DNA of 64,000 nt from Vandammella animalimorsus (lineage in GTDB: Bacteria; Pseudomonadota; Gammaproteobacteria; Burkholderiales; Burkholderiaceae_C): the NCBI RefSeq assembly GCF_002285285.1, contig NZ_NSJF01000005.1, positions 62,001 through 126,000 of the forward strand, in the 5' to 3' direction. Shown in pieces: positions 25,518 through 32,944 of this stretch. Made by a program: the position numbers and the translations under genes. The notes beneath the pieces are model-generated. The model saw only the letters and a list, made by a program, of their open reading frames with translations. It searched no databases and was not told the origin of the DNA. Numbering within the stretch: the first letter of the stretch is position 1; each line of letters opens with the position of its first letter.

Positions 25518-26099
25518 ATGTCTTTTTCTTTGACTCGTCTGCCCCGCATGGCTGCGACTGTGCTGCTGGGCTTGGCTGCAGTTGGCGCTGGCGCTGGTCT
25601 GGCGCAAGCGCAGGAGTACCGCCTCAAGGAGCTGGAGATCAGCGCCCCGCACGCCCGCGCCAGCCGCCCGGGCGTGCCCAACAGCAGCGCCTACTTTGCC
25701 GTGACCAACCATGGCCAGCAGGCCGATCGCCTCGTCAGCGCCTCATCCCCAGTGGCCGAGCGCACCGAGCTGCACGACATGAAGATCGAGAACGATGTCA
25801 TGCGCATGTTCCAGGTCGAAGGCATCGAGCTGCCCGCTGGCCAAAGCCTGACGCTGGGTCAGGGCAACAAGCTGCACGTCATGCTGATGCAGCTCAAGCA
25901 GCCGCTGCAAGCCGGGCAAACCATTTCGCTGACGCTGCAGTTCGAGAAGGTCGGCGCCATCGACATTCAGGTGCCGGTCAAGGAGCACAAAATGGGCGGG
26001 CACGAGCACCACGGGCACGGCCATGGCGACGGCCATGCCGAACACGGCAAGGGCCAGCAAGGTCATTCCGGCCATGAAGGCCACGGCAAGGCGCACTGA
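25518..26099 (+). CDS. PCu(A)C-family periplasmic copper chaperone with His-rich tail
   Basis: The 193-residue product has a signal peptide (residues 1-31, ending AQAQ) and a cupredoxin-like PCu(A)C domain that binds Cu(I) for delivery to cytochrome oxidase. The copper ligands fit the pattern H-M...M...H-M: ELHDMKIENDVMRMFQVEG and LHVMLMQLKQ. A Gly/His-rich tail of about 40 residues (for example HEHHGHGHGDGHAEHGKG) adds many extra metal ligands. The ATG follows AGGAGC. It is convergent with the DUF302 gene across a terminator. Confidence 0.9.
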   Translation: MSFSLTRLPRMAATVLLGLAAVGAGAGLAQAQEYRLKELEISAPHARASRPGVPNSSAYFAVTNHGQQADRLVSASSPVAERTELHDMKIENDVMRMFQVEGIELPAGQSLTLGQGNKLHVMLMQLKQPLQAGQTISLTLQFEKVGAIDIQVPVKEHKMGGHEHHGHGHGDGHAEHGKGQQGHSGHEGHGKAH

Positions 26100-26134
26100 T
26101 CAAGAGCAACAATCGGCCGGGTAACGGCCAACAC

Positions 26135-26166
26135 AAAAAAGGGGCCTTGGATGGCCCCTTTTTTTT
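26135..26166. terminator. Bidirectional terminator between the PCu(A)C and DUF302 genes
   Basis: A 12-bp perfect stem AAAAAAGGGGCC/GGCCCCTTTTTT with a 6-base loop lies between two convergent genes. A and T runs on both sides let it work on both strands. Confidence 0.92.
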
Positions 26167-26204
26167 GGATCGTGGTGTGGCAGTGCTTATTGCACTTGCC
26201 GCAC

Positions 26205-26687
26205 TTACTGCACTGCAGCCGGCACCAGTTTTTCCAGGCCAGCCAGCGGCGCGGTCACGTCCGCGGGCAGGTGGTGGCGCTGGCCCATGTAGCTGGCGGT
26301 GTTCATGGAGACGAACACATGGCCCTTGCCGTCTTCCCAGACCAGCACTTTGGAGGGCAGGTCGATGGCCAGCGTGGGGGCCTGCTGCATCATCGGCGTG
26401 CCCAGCTTGGGATTGCCGAACACGATGACGCTGGCCGCTGGCATGTCCAGTTGATGGTCCTTGGCGGCTTGTTGGTGGTCGATGACGGTGAAGATCGTCA
26501 GGCCCTTGGCCTTGAGCGCCTCTTCGATGCGCTTGACCGACTCTGCGGCCGAGTGCGCGCTTTGGACCGTCAGCAGGCCGTCCACTTCGGCCGGCTTCTT
26601 GGCCTCATCGGCGGCCATGGCCGTGCCGCCCAGCATGGCCAGGGCGAGCGCCAAGCTATGGAGTTTGGGGAGTTTCAGCAATTTCAT
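26205..26687 (-). CDS. Secreted DUF302 domain protein
   Basis: The 160-residue product starts at ATG 26687 after AAGGAGC. It has a signal peptide (residues 1-25, ending TAMAAD) and one DUF302 domain: AESVKRIEEALKAKGLTIF, the His-containing VIDHQQAAKDHQLDMP, VIVFGNPKLGTPMM, and KVLVWEDGKGHVFVSMN. The family function is unsettled, and binding of small ligands or metal has been suggested. It is monocistronic, with one element of the 162-bp family 80 bases upstream of its start. Confidence 0.88.
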   Translation of the reverse strand: MKLLKLPKLHSLALALAMLGGTAMAADEAKKPAEVDGLLTVQSAHSAAESVKRIEEALKAKGLTIFTVIDHQQAAKDHQLDMPAASVIVFGNPKLGTPMMQQAPTLAIDLPSKVLVWEDGKGHVFVSMNTASYMGQRHHLPADVTAPLAGLEKLVPAAVQ

Positions 26688-26767
26688 GCTCCTTGTGTCA
26701 AAACAGGGCGGCAATGATAGGTGATACCGGCCAGCAGCGTGTGGCCGGTGTCGGCGCAGTGGGCTCA

Positions 26768-26929
26768 GAGCCTGTTCAAAATCTTTGCACGGCGGTCAAG
26801 AGAGCGGATTTGGGCGCTCTGCTGCGCCCGCAAAGCCTCGCCATAGCCCCAGCTATGGCTGAGTTTTGCGCCTTACAGCCCACCCCAAACCGCTTCTTGC
26901 CCACTCGCGCCGTGATTTTGAACAGGCTC
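26768..26929. mobile_element. 162-bp fold-back (MITE-like) element, copy 3
   Basis: The inverted ends are GAGCCTGTTCAAAATC and its complement, with TCA on both sides (26765-26767 and 26930-26932). The right TCA is the stop codon (TGA on the minus strand) of the siderophore receptor gene. It differs from the reverse complement of copy 4 (29226-29387) at only 4 of 162 positions, with no gaps. Confidence 0.88.
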
Positions 26930-29179
26930 TCAGAACTGGTAGCTCAGGCGCAGCATGGCGTTGCGCGGCGCGCCCCACTGGTATTGGGTGAACTGGCCAT
27001 AGTTGGTGTAGTAATGCGCGTCGAACAGGTTGTTGATGTGCAGCGACAGCGCTGCGGCGCGGTTGACGTCGTAGCGCAGCATCAGGCTGGCGATCTGGTG
27101 CGCGCCTTGGCCGATGAGCACGTTCTGGCGCTGCGGGTTGCGCACCGTGCGTTGCGTGGCGCCGTACCAGTTCAGGCCAGCGCCAATTTGCAGCCCCGCC
27201 AGCGCGCTACTGAGGCGATAGGTAGTGAAGAGCTTGAAACTGCGGTTGGGCGTTTCGCGGCCGATGCGCTGGCCTTGCGCATCGCGCGCGACGAAGCTGC
27301 TCCAGCCAGCGTGCAGGTTCCAGCGCGGGCTGAGGGCGCCGGAGATTTCCAGCTCGACGCCGCGCGTCTTGGCGCCATTGACGGCGCGATACACGGGCTG
27401 GCCGCCGGGCAGGCGCTCGCCGGTAGCCACGGCCACGTTGTCGCGCCGGGTTTCGAAGGCGGCCAGCGCCAGATTGAGCTGGCCTTCGCGCAACCTGCTC
27501 TTGAAGCCCGCTTCGTAGTTGCGCCCGATCACCGGATCCAGGTAGCGCCCCTGCGCATCCAGCGTCGATTGGGGCTGGAAGATGTCTGTGTAGCTGGCGT
27601 ACAGCGCATGCTGCGCACCGATTTTGTAGCTCAGGCCGAGGTAGTGCGAGGCGCGCTGCAGGCGGTTGCTGTAGGGCGTGAAGTAGGGGCCAAAGCTGTC
27701 GTCGTGCACACGGTAGCCGTTCATCCGCAGGCCCAGCGTCAGCGCCAGCGGCTCGGCCAGCGCCAGCTCGGTGATGCCGGAGATGGCGTTTTGCGTGCGG
27801 CGCCCGCGCAGCGCCGTAAAGCGCTCTGGTAGCCACTGCGGTTGGGGCAGATCAAAGTCCGGTCGGCTGAAATCGCCCCAGCTGGGCGGCAACTGCCCCG
27901 GCAGCGGGTTGTGGTAACCGTTGTCGTAGCGGTTGCGGTTGTGGTTGTAATTCAGGCGCAGCAAATGGGTGCGGCCCCAGGCGCGGTAGTGGCCGTGCAG
28001 CTTGGCATCGAGCGTGCGCTGCACGCGGCTGCCGCTGATGTGGTTGATGTAGCTGGTGGCCATGCCGGTGTTGCCCAGCGGCTCTGGATGGCCAGCGACG
28101 TAGCTGTTGTTGAAGTCCAGGCGGTTGTCGCTGTGCGTGTAGTTCAGCGTGGCCTGCCAGCCGCTGCCCAGGCGCTGCTCCAGCGTCAGATAGCTGTTGA
28201 GGCTGCGTGTGCGCGCATGCGCCCAGTGCGGCGCGGTGTTGACCGAGCGGCCGTAGCGGGTGAGGCTGCCGTCGCTGTGGAACAGCGGCAGTCCGCCGGA
28301 CATGGTGCCGGTTGGGGTGCTGCGCTGCCAATCGGCGCCCAGGCGCAGCGTGCTGTATGGGCCAAGATCGGTCTCGGCCGTGGCGTAGAGGGTGCTGCGC
28401 GCTTCGCTGTAGCGATCGATGAAGGAATCGCGCGTTTGACGCACGCCCACGGCGCGTGCGCGCAGCGTGCCGGCCTGGTTCAGCGGGCCGGAGACATCGG
28501 CTTGGGCGCGGCGCAGGCCCCAGCTGCCCAGGCCCAGCGCTGCGCTGCCCTGGAGCTGACGCTGCGGGCGCTTGCGCACCAGGTTGATCGAGGCCGAGGG
28601 ATTGCCTGGCCCGGTCATGAAGCCGGTGGCGCCGCGCACGATCTCGATGCGGTCGTACAAGGCCGTGTCCATCAGGTTGTCGCCGTAGTTGAAGCGCGTG
28701 TCGTAGTAGTTGGTCACGCCATCGTAGGAGACGCTGCCCACGTTCATGCCGCGCGCGGAAATGCTGAAGCGGTCAATGTCGTTTTGCTGCGAGCTCAGCC
28801 CCGTGGCGTTGTTGAGCACGTCGATCAGGCGGCCCAGCTCAGGCTGATCGAGCATGCGTTGGCTGGTGACGATGCTCACGGACTGGGTGCTGTCCTTGAG
28901 CTCTTGCGGGATGCCGGTGGTCGAGTTGCTCAGCCGCGCCGTGTAGTTGCCGGCGCCTTCGGTCTCCAGCAGCGCCTCGGGGCTGCTGCCGGTGACGGTG
29001 ATGGCCTCCAGCTCGGCCCCAGATGTTGAAGGGGTGGGCGCAGCTTGCGCCCATGCGCTGGTCAGGCCCAGCAGGGCGCTGCCCACGCTCAAAAGGCGCA
29101 GGGCTTTGGCCAGGCCAGTGATGGGGTAGGGTGGGCGTGCAGGCGCAGAAGCGGCGCGGGGTGGGCAGATCGAGGCCAT
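26930..29179 (-). CDS. TonB-dependent siderophore receptor (FhuE/FpvA-like)
   Basis: The 749-residue outer-membrane receptor has a signal peptide ending SAWAQA and the TonB-box region ELEAITVTG. The plug domain has the siderophore-receptor motifs IPQELKDSTQSVSIVTSQRM, SARGMNVGSVSYDG and GATGFMTGPGNPSASINLVRKRP. The barrel ends with the aromatic RLSYQF. The MTGPGNPSASIN form of the plug suggests hydroxamate or pyoverdine-type siderophores, which is only a hint. It is probably controlled by the AraC-type gene upstream. The gene is bracketed by inverted copies 3 and 4 of the 162-bp element; copy 4 ends about 45 bases before the ATG, so the promoter must lie in or beyond it. Confidence 0.93.
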   Translation of the reverse strand: MASICPPRAASAPARPPYPITGLAKALRLLSVGSALLGLTSAWAQAAPTPSTSGAELEAITVTGSSPEALLETEGAGNYTARLSNSTTGIPQELKDSTQSVSIVTSQRMLDQPELGRLIDVLNNATGLSSQQNDIDRFSISARGMNVGSVSYDGVTNYYDTRFNYGDNLMDTALYDRIEIVRGATGFMTGPGNPSASINLVRKRPQRQLQGSAALGLGSWGLRRAQADVSGPLNQAGTLRARAVGVRQTRDSFIDRYSEARSTLYATAETDLGPYSTLRLGADWQRSTPTGTMSGGLPLFHSDGSLTRYGRSVNTAPHWAHARTRSLNSYLTLEQRLGSGWQATLNYTHSDNRLDFNNSYVAGHPEPLGNTGMATSYINHISGSRVQRTLDAKLHGHYRAWGRTHLLRLNYNHNRNRYDNGYHNPLPGQLPPSWGDFSRPDFDLPQPQWLPERFTALRGRRTQNAISGITELALAEPLALTLGLRMNGYRVHDDSFGPYFTPYSNRLQRASHYLGLSYKIGAQHALYASYTDIFQPQSTLDAQGRYLDPVIGRNYEAGFKSRLREGQLNLALAAFETRRDNVAVATGERLPGGQPVYRAVNGAKTRGVELEISGALSPRWNLHAGWSSFVARDAQGQRIGRETPNRSFKLFTTYRLSSALAGLQIGAGLNWYGATQRTVRNPQRQNVLIGQGAHQIASLMLRYDVNRAAALSLHINNLFDAHYYTNYGQFTQYQWGAPRNAMLRLSYQF

Positions 29180-29225
29180 GGCAGTGCAGTGGGATGAAAA
29201 AGCAATGGGAAAACACCCGCTCTCA

Positions 29226-29387
29226 GAGCCTGTTCAAAATCTCGGTGCGAGTGGGCAAGAAGCGGTTTGGGGTGGGCTGCAAGGCGCAAAACGCAGCCAT
29301 AGCTGGGGCTATGGCGAGGCTTTGCGGGCGCAGCAGAGCGCCCAAATCCGCTCTCTTGACCGCCGTGCAAAGATTTTGAACAGGCTC
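29226..29387. mobile_element. 162-bp fold-back (MITE-like) element, copy 4 (inverted)
   Basis: This copy is in the opposite orientation to copies 1-3 and is flanked by TCA on both sides (29223-29225 and 29388-29390). It lies between the receptor start and the AraC-type gene. It does not touch the stop codon of any recognisable gene. Confidence 0.88.
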
Positions 29388-29704
29388 TCACAATCGCCGC
29401 GCATGGCGCTCGCCCACGGCTGGGGGCTGCAATGTGCACAACACGGCCCATGACTGGCGCCATGGGCGATTCTTCGGGCGCAGCAGATCGCCCGATGCCA
29501 GGGGGGCATGAGTGCGGAGCGAAGGATCCGAGAGCCGGTTTCTGAGAGCTGTTGCTCAGGCATGGCTTGGCCTGGGCTGCCGCGTTGGCAGGTAAGGGCC
29601 TGGCTGTGCGCGCCACAGTATCGGCAACGCCTGCTGCTGCCGGCTATGCGCAAACGCGGCAAGGCGATGCGCAATGACGCAATGCGACCGCGCACTGCGT
29701 AGGC
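29388..29704. other. 317-base intergenic region downstream of the AraC-type gene
   Basis: No convincing gene is seen. It contains a near-repeat GCGCAATG/CGCAATGC just after the AraC stop and several short inverted repeats. An open frame on the minus strand (29309-29695) runs through the element and has no protein-like features. Confidence 0.5.
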
Positions 29705-30778
29705 TCAACGCTGGCGCAGCCAGGCGCTGGGGGCCAGGCCGAAATGCGCGCGGAAGGCGGCGGTGAAGTTGGTGGGGTGGGCGTAGCCGGCCAGCAGCGC
29801 TGCCTGGGCGATGCTGCTGCCCTGTTCGAGCTGCTGGCGCGCCTGCTCCAGGCGGCAGCTGCGCAGCCAGTCAAACACCGTGCAGCCGTAGGCGAGCTGG
29901 AACTTCACGCGCAGCACGCTGGGGCTCATGCAGGCCAGCTGCGCCAGCTCGTGCAGCGTGTAGGCTTGGCCGGGCGCGGCGCGCAATTGCTCATGCACGC
30001 GAGCCAGCAGGCGCCGGTCGCGCTCGCTCAGCCGTGTGGCGGCGTGTTGGCGCTTGACCTCGCTGGTGCTCGCTGCGCTGTCGCGGCGCTGGTCTGTGGC
30101 GGCCAGGGGCTGCAGCGCCTGGGCCAGCATTTGCAGCGCCAGGCCCTCGCGCAGCAACGCCTGCGCGGCCGGCAGCATGGCTGGGGCGAACAGCGCCTGC
30201 AGGGTCTGCAGCAAATGCCGATCAAGGGCCCAGCGCTGCAGTTGAGGCCGGCTTGGCCGCAGGGCCTGCTGCGCCCATTCGGCCAGTTGCGGGTCTGCGC
30301 CCAGCGCCTGGGCCTGCTCAAGCACCACGCTGACGCTGCGCAGTCGCTGGCCTGCGGCATGGTGGCCAGACAGCGCCGTGGCCTCGTCGTACACCATGCC
30401 GGCGCAGTGGCGCGCGCGCAGCGACACACTGCTGTCGGCTGCCCGCCCGCTGGCGTTGAGGCGCACCTCGGCCTGGCCCTGCAACAGCGCGCTGACCGAC
30501 AAAGCAGCCGCATTGTGCGAATGCGATTGGTAGCTGTGCTGCACCTGCAGATCGGACAGCACCAGCTTCAGCCCTGGCCGCAGCACATGTTCTTGCACCT
30601 GGCCGCAGGCCACGCAGATGGCGCCGATGTCGCCGCGCTGCGCCTCCAGCTGCGGGAAGCGGTAGTCAAAACCGCTGCGCTGGCCCAGGCGCACCAGCTC
30701 GGCCACGGTCAGCTGCTGTGCCGTGGCTGACCTGGCAGGCTCGGCGGTGGATGCGGCGCAATCCATGGGCGGCGGCAT
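29705..30778 (-). CDS. AraC-family transcriptional regulator (PchR-like)
   Basis: The 357-residue product has an N-terminal ligand-binding region (residues 30-200) and a C-terminal AraC domain with two helix-turn-helix units: YTLHELAQLACMSPSVLRVKFQ and SIAQAALLAGYAHPTNFTAAFRAHFGLAPS. The long N-domain without a JmjC-like cupin signature, and its position upstream of a siderophore receptor gene, fit PchR-type regulators. Those bind a ferric siderophore and switch on its receptor. The ATG at 30778 is eight bases after the dnaG stop, so it may be co-transcribed with dnaG. Confidence 0.87.
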   Translation of the reverse strand: MPPPMDCAASTAEPARSATAQQLTVAELVRLGQRSGFDYRFPQLEAQRGDIGAICVACGQVQEHVLRPGLKLVLSDLQVQHSYQSHSHNAAALSVSALLQGQAEVRLNASGRAADSSVSLRARHCAGMVYDEATALSGHHAAGQRLRSVSVVLEQAQALGADPQLAEWAQQALRPSRPQLQRWALDRHLLQTLQALFAPAMLPAAQALLREGLALQMLAQALQPLAATDQRRDSAASTSEVKRQHAATRLSERDRRLLARVHEQLRAAPGQAYTLHELAQLACMSPSVLRVKFQLAYGCTVFDWLRSCRLEQARQQLEQGSSIAQAALLAGYAHPTNFTAAFRAHFGLAPSAWLRQR

Positions 30779-30786
30779 GACGGGCT

Positions 30787-32868
30787 TTACTTCAGCGCGG
30801 CCAGGTGGCTGGTGAGTTGACGCAGCTTGGCGCCGGCCTGGCTGTCGTGGCCGTAGGTTTTTGTCACGGCGTCGATCTCGATTTGCAGCTGGCGGATCAT
30901 GATGTGCTTGAGCGCGCTGGCGATTTCGTCGCGGTAGTCTTCCAGCGGATGCTCGCTGATGCGCTGGATGTGCGGCAGCAGCCGGGCCAGGGCGGCGGGC
31001 GGGGCCTGTTGCAGCGCCGGCTGTAGCTCGGCCCAGCTTTGCGCGCCGTACTGCTGGTAGTGGTCGTCGAGCCAGGCAAAGAGCTGCCCGTCCGGTGCGG
31101 GCAGGCGGCACAGCAGGCCCAGGTCTTGCTGGCTCAGGCTCTCCAGCAGGGGCATGTGGGCCAGCAGCACGCAGGCGGCGTGTTCCTCGCGCCGCAGCGG
31201 GCGCAGCCGCTGCGGCGTGCGCACCGCAGCGCCCAGGCCGCCCAACCCGCCGCCGTGCGTTGCGTTGCGCCGCCATGTGGGCGGCTGCCCGTCGCGCCGC
31301 GGCCAGGCATGGGGCGCGGGCTCGCCGGGCCAGGCCGCAGCAGGCGGGTATTGCGGCGCGCCGCCGTCGTGCATGCCGTCCAGTGGTGGCTCGTAGGGCA
31401 GGCCCTGGTGCGGGCCGTCGAATTCATCGGGCCAGGCCTGCATGGGCGGCTCGTGCAGCGGTGGCGGCATGGCGGCGGGGGCGTAGGCGCTGCCGAGCGC
31501 GCGCGCGCTGGCGGCGTCAGGCTGCGGATGCGGGCTACGCTGAGTGGGCTGAGGGCGCAAGGCAGCGGCCTGTTGTTGCCATAGCTGCTGCAAGTCTTCG
31601 CGCGCCAGTTGCGCGATGCGGGCCACCTCGTCACGGATTTGCAGCTTCAGCGCCCCCTCGGGCAGCATGGCCCACAGCGGCAGGGCGCGGTGCGCCATGC
31701 GCGCACGGCCCTCGGCGGTGGCCAGCTGACAATCCTGGCTGGCCACTTGCAGCAGATATTGGCTCAGCGGAATGGCCAGCTCGACCTGCTCGGCAAAGGC
31801 CTGCTCGCCGCGCTCGCGGATAAAGCTGTCTGGGTCGTGCTCCTTGGGCAGGAACAGAAAGCGCATGCTGCGGCGCTCGTCGGCAAAGGGCAGGGCGCAT
31901 TCGAGCGCCTTGGCTGCGGCCTTGCGCCCGGCGCTGTCGCCGTCGAAGGCGAACACCAGCTGATCGGTGTGGCGCAGCAGCAGTTGCACGTGGTGCTCGG
32001 TGCAGGCCGTGCCCAGCGTGGCCACGGCGTTGGCAAAGCCCCACTGCGCCAGCGCCACCACATCCATATAGCCTTCGCAGACCAGCGCATAGCCCTGGCT
32101 GCGGATGGCCTGGCGCGCCTCGAACAGGCCATACAGCTCGCGGCCTTTGTGGAAGATGGGCGTCTCCGGCGAGTTCAGGTACTTGGGCTGGCCGTTGCCC
32201 ATGATGCGCCCGCCAAAGCCGATGGTCTCGCCGCGCACATTGCGGATCGGGAACATCAGCCGGTCGCGGAAGCGATCGTAGCGGCGGCCGCTTTCAGCCT
32301 TGTAGATCACCAGGCCGGCGTCTTCGAGTTGCGGGTCGGCGTAGTCTGGGAACACGGCAGCCAGCGTATGCTCGCCCGGCGGCGCGTAGCCCAGCTGAAA
32401 GCGCGCCGCGATGGCGCCGCTCACGCCCCGGCCCTTCAGATACAAAATGGCCTCGCTGGCCTGCTTGAGGTGCTGCTTGTAGGCCGCAGCCGCCTGGGCG
32501 TTGAGTTCGACCAGCGTCTTTTGCTGCTGGCGGCGCTGCTGGCGCTCGGCCGCCTGCGTGGGCGATTCGCGCTCCTGGCGCGGCATGGGCAGGCCGGCGC
32601 GCTGCGCCAGCTCCTTGACGGCATCGACAAAGCCCAAGCCGGCATAGTCCATCAAAAAGCCAATGGCGTTGCCATGCTTGCCGCAGCCGAAGCAGTGATA
32701 GAACTGCTTGCTCGGGCTGACGGTGAAAGAGGGCGACTTTTCCTCGTGAAACGGGCACAGCCCCAGCAGATTGGCGCCGCCCTTTTTGAGCGTGACATAG
32801 CGCCCGACCACATCGACGATGTCGGTGCGCGCGTTCAACTCGTCCAGAAAATGCTGCGGAATGGCCAC
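30787..32868 (-). CDS. dnaG: DNA primase
   Basis: DnaG makes RNA primers for replication. The GTG start at 32868 (VAIPQHFLDELNARTDIVDV) matches the family and gives 693 residues. The frame upstream reaches only a TTG. The zinc-binding domain has LCPFHEEKSPSFTVSP and FYHCFGCGKHGNAIGF. The Toprim domain has VCEGYMDVVAL near residue 264 and FDGDSAGRKAA. A Pro/Gly/Ala-rich linker of about 120 residues precedes the C-terminal helicase-interacting domain and is longer than usual. The expected neighbours rpsU (upstream) and rpoD (downstream) are missing; siderophore genes occupy both sides. Confidence 0.96.
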   Translation of the reverse strand: MAIPQHFLDELNARTDIVDVVGRYVTLKKGGANLLGLCPFHEEKSPSFTVSPSKQFYHCFGCGKHGNAIGFLMDYAGLGFVDAVKELAQRAGLPMPRQERESPTQAAERQQRRQQQKTLVELNAQAAAAYKQHLKQASEAILYLKGRGVSGAIAARFQLGYAPPGEHTLAAVFPDYADPQLEDAGLVIYKAESGRRYDRFRDRLMFPIRNVRGETIGFGGRIMGNGQPKYLNSPETPIFHKGRELYGLFEARQAIRSQGYALVCEGYMDVVALAQWGFANAVATLGTACTEHHVQLLLRHTDQLVFAFDGDSAGRKAAAKALECALPFADERRSMRFLFLPKEHDPDSFIRERGEQAFAEQVELAIPLSQYLLQVASQDCQLATAEGRARMAHRALPLWAMLPEGALKLQIRDEVARIAQLAREDLQQLWQQQAAALRPQPTQRSPHPQPDAASARALGSAYAPAAMPPPLHEPPMQAWPDEFDGPHQGLPYEPPLDGMHDGGAPQYPPAAAWPGEPAPHAWPRRDGQPPTWRRNATHGGGLGGLGAAVRTPQRLRPLRREEHAACVLLAHMPLLESLSQQDLGLLCRLPAPDGQLFAWLDDHYQQYGAQSWAELQPALQQAPPAALARLLPHIQRISEHPLEDYRDEIASALKHIMIRQLQIEIDAVTKTYGHDSQAGAKLRQLTSHLAALK

Positions 32869-32944
32869 GGCGTGCGGGCAGGAAACTGCCTGGGGCAAAG
32901 GGCCGCATTATCGCCGTGGCGCAGCAGGGTGCAGCGGGGCTTCT

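Noticed and set aside
14766-29387. Attachment or integron attC sites
   Set aside because: The elements are longer and have identical ends with duplicated target triplets and no integrase or cassette-style core sites, so a transposition product fits better.
29309-29695. Possible small gene between the siderophore receptor and AraC gene
   Set aside because: The frame runs into the 162-bp element, lacks a ribosome site and has no protein-like composition.
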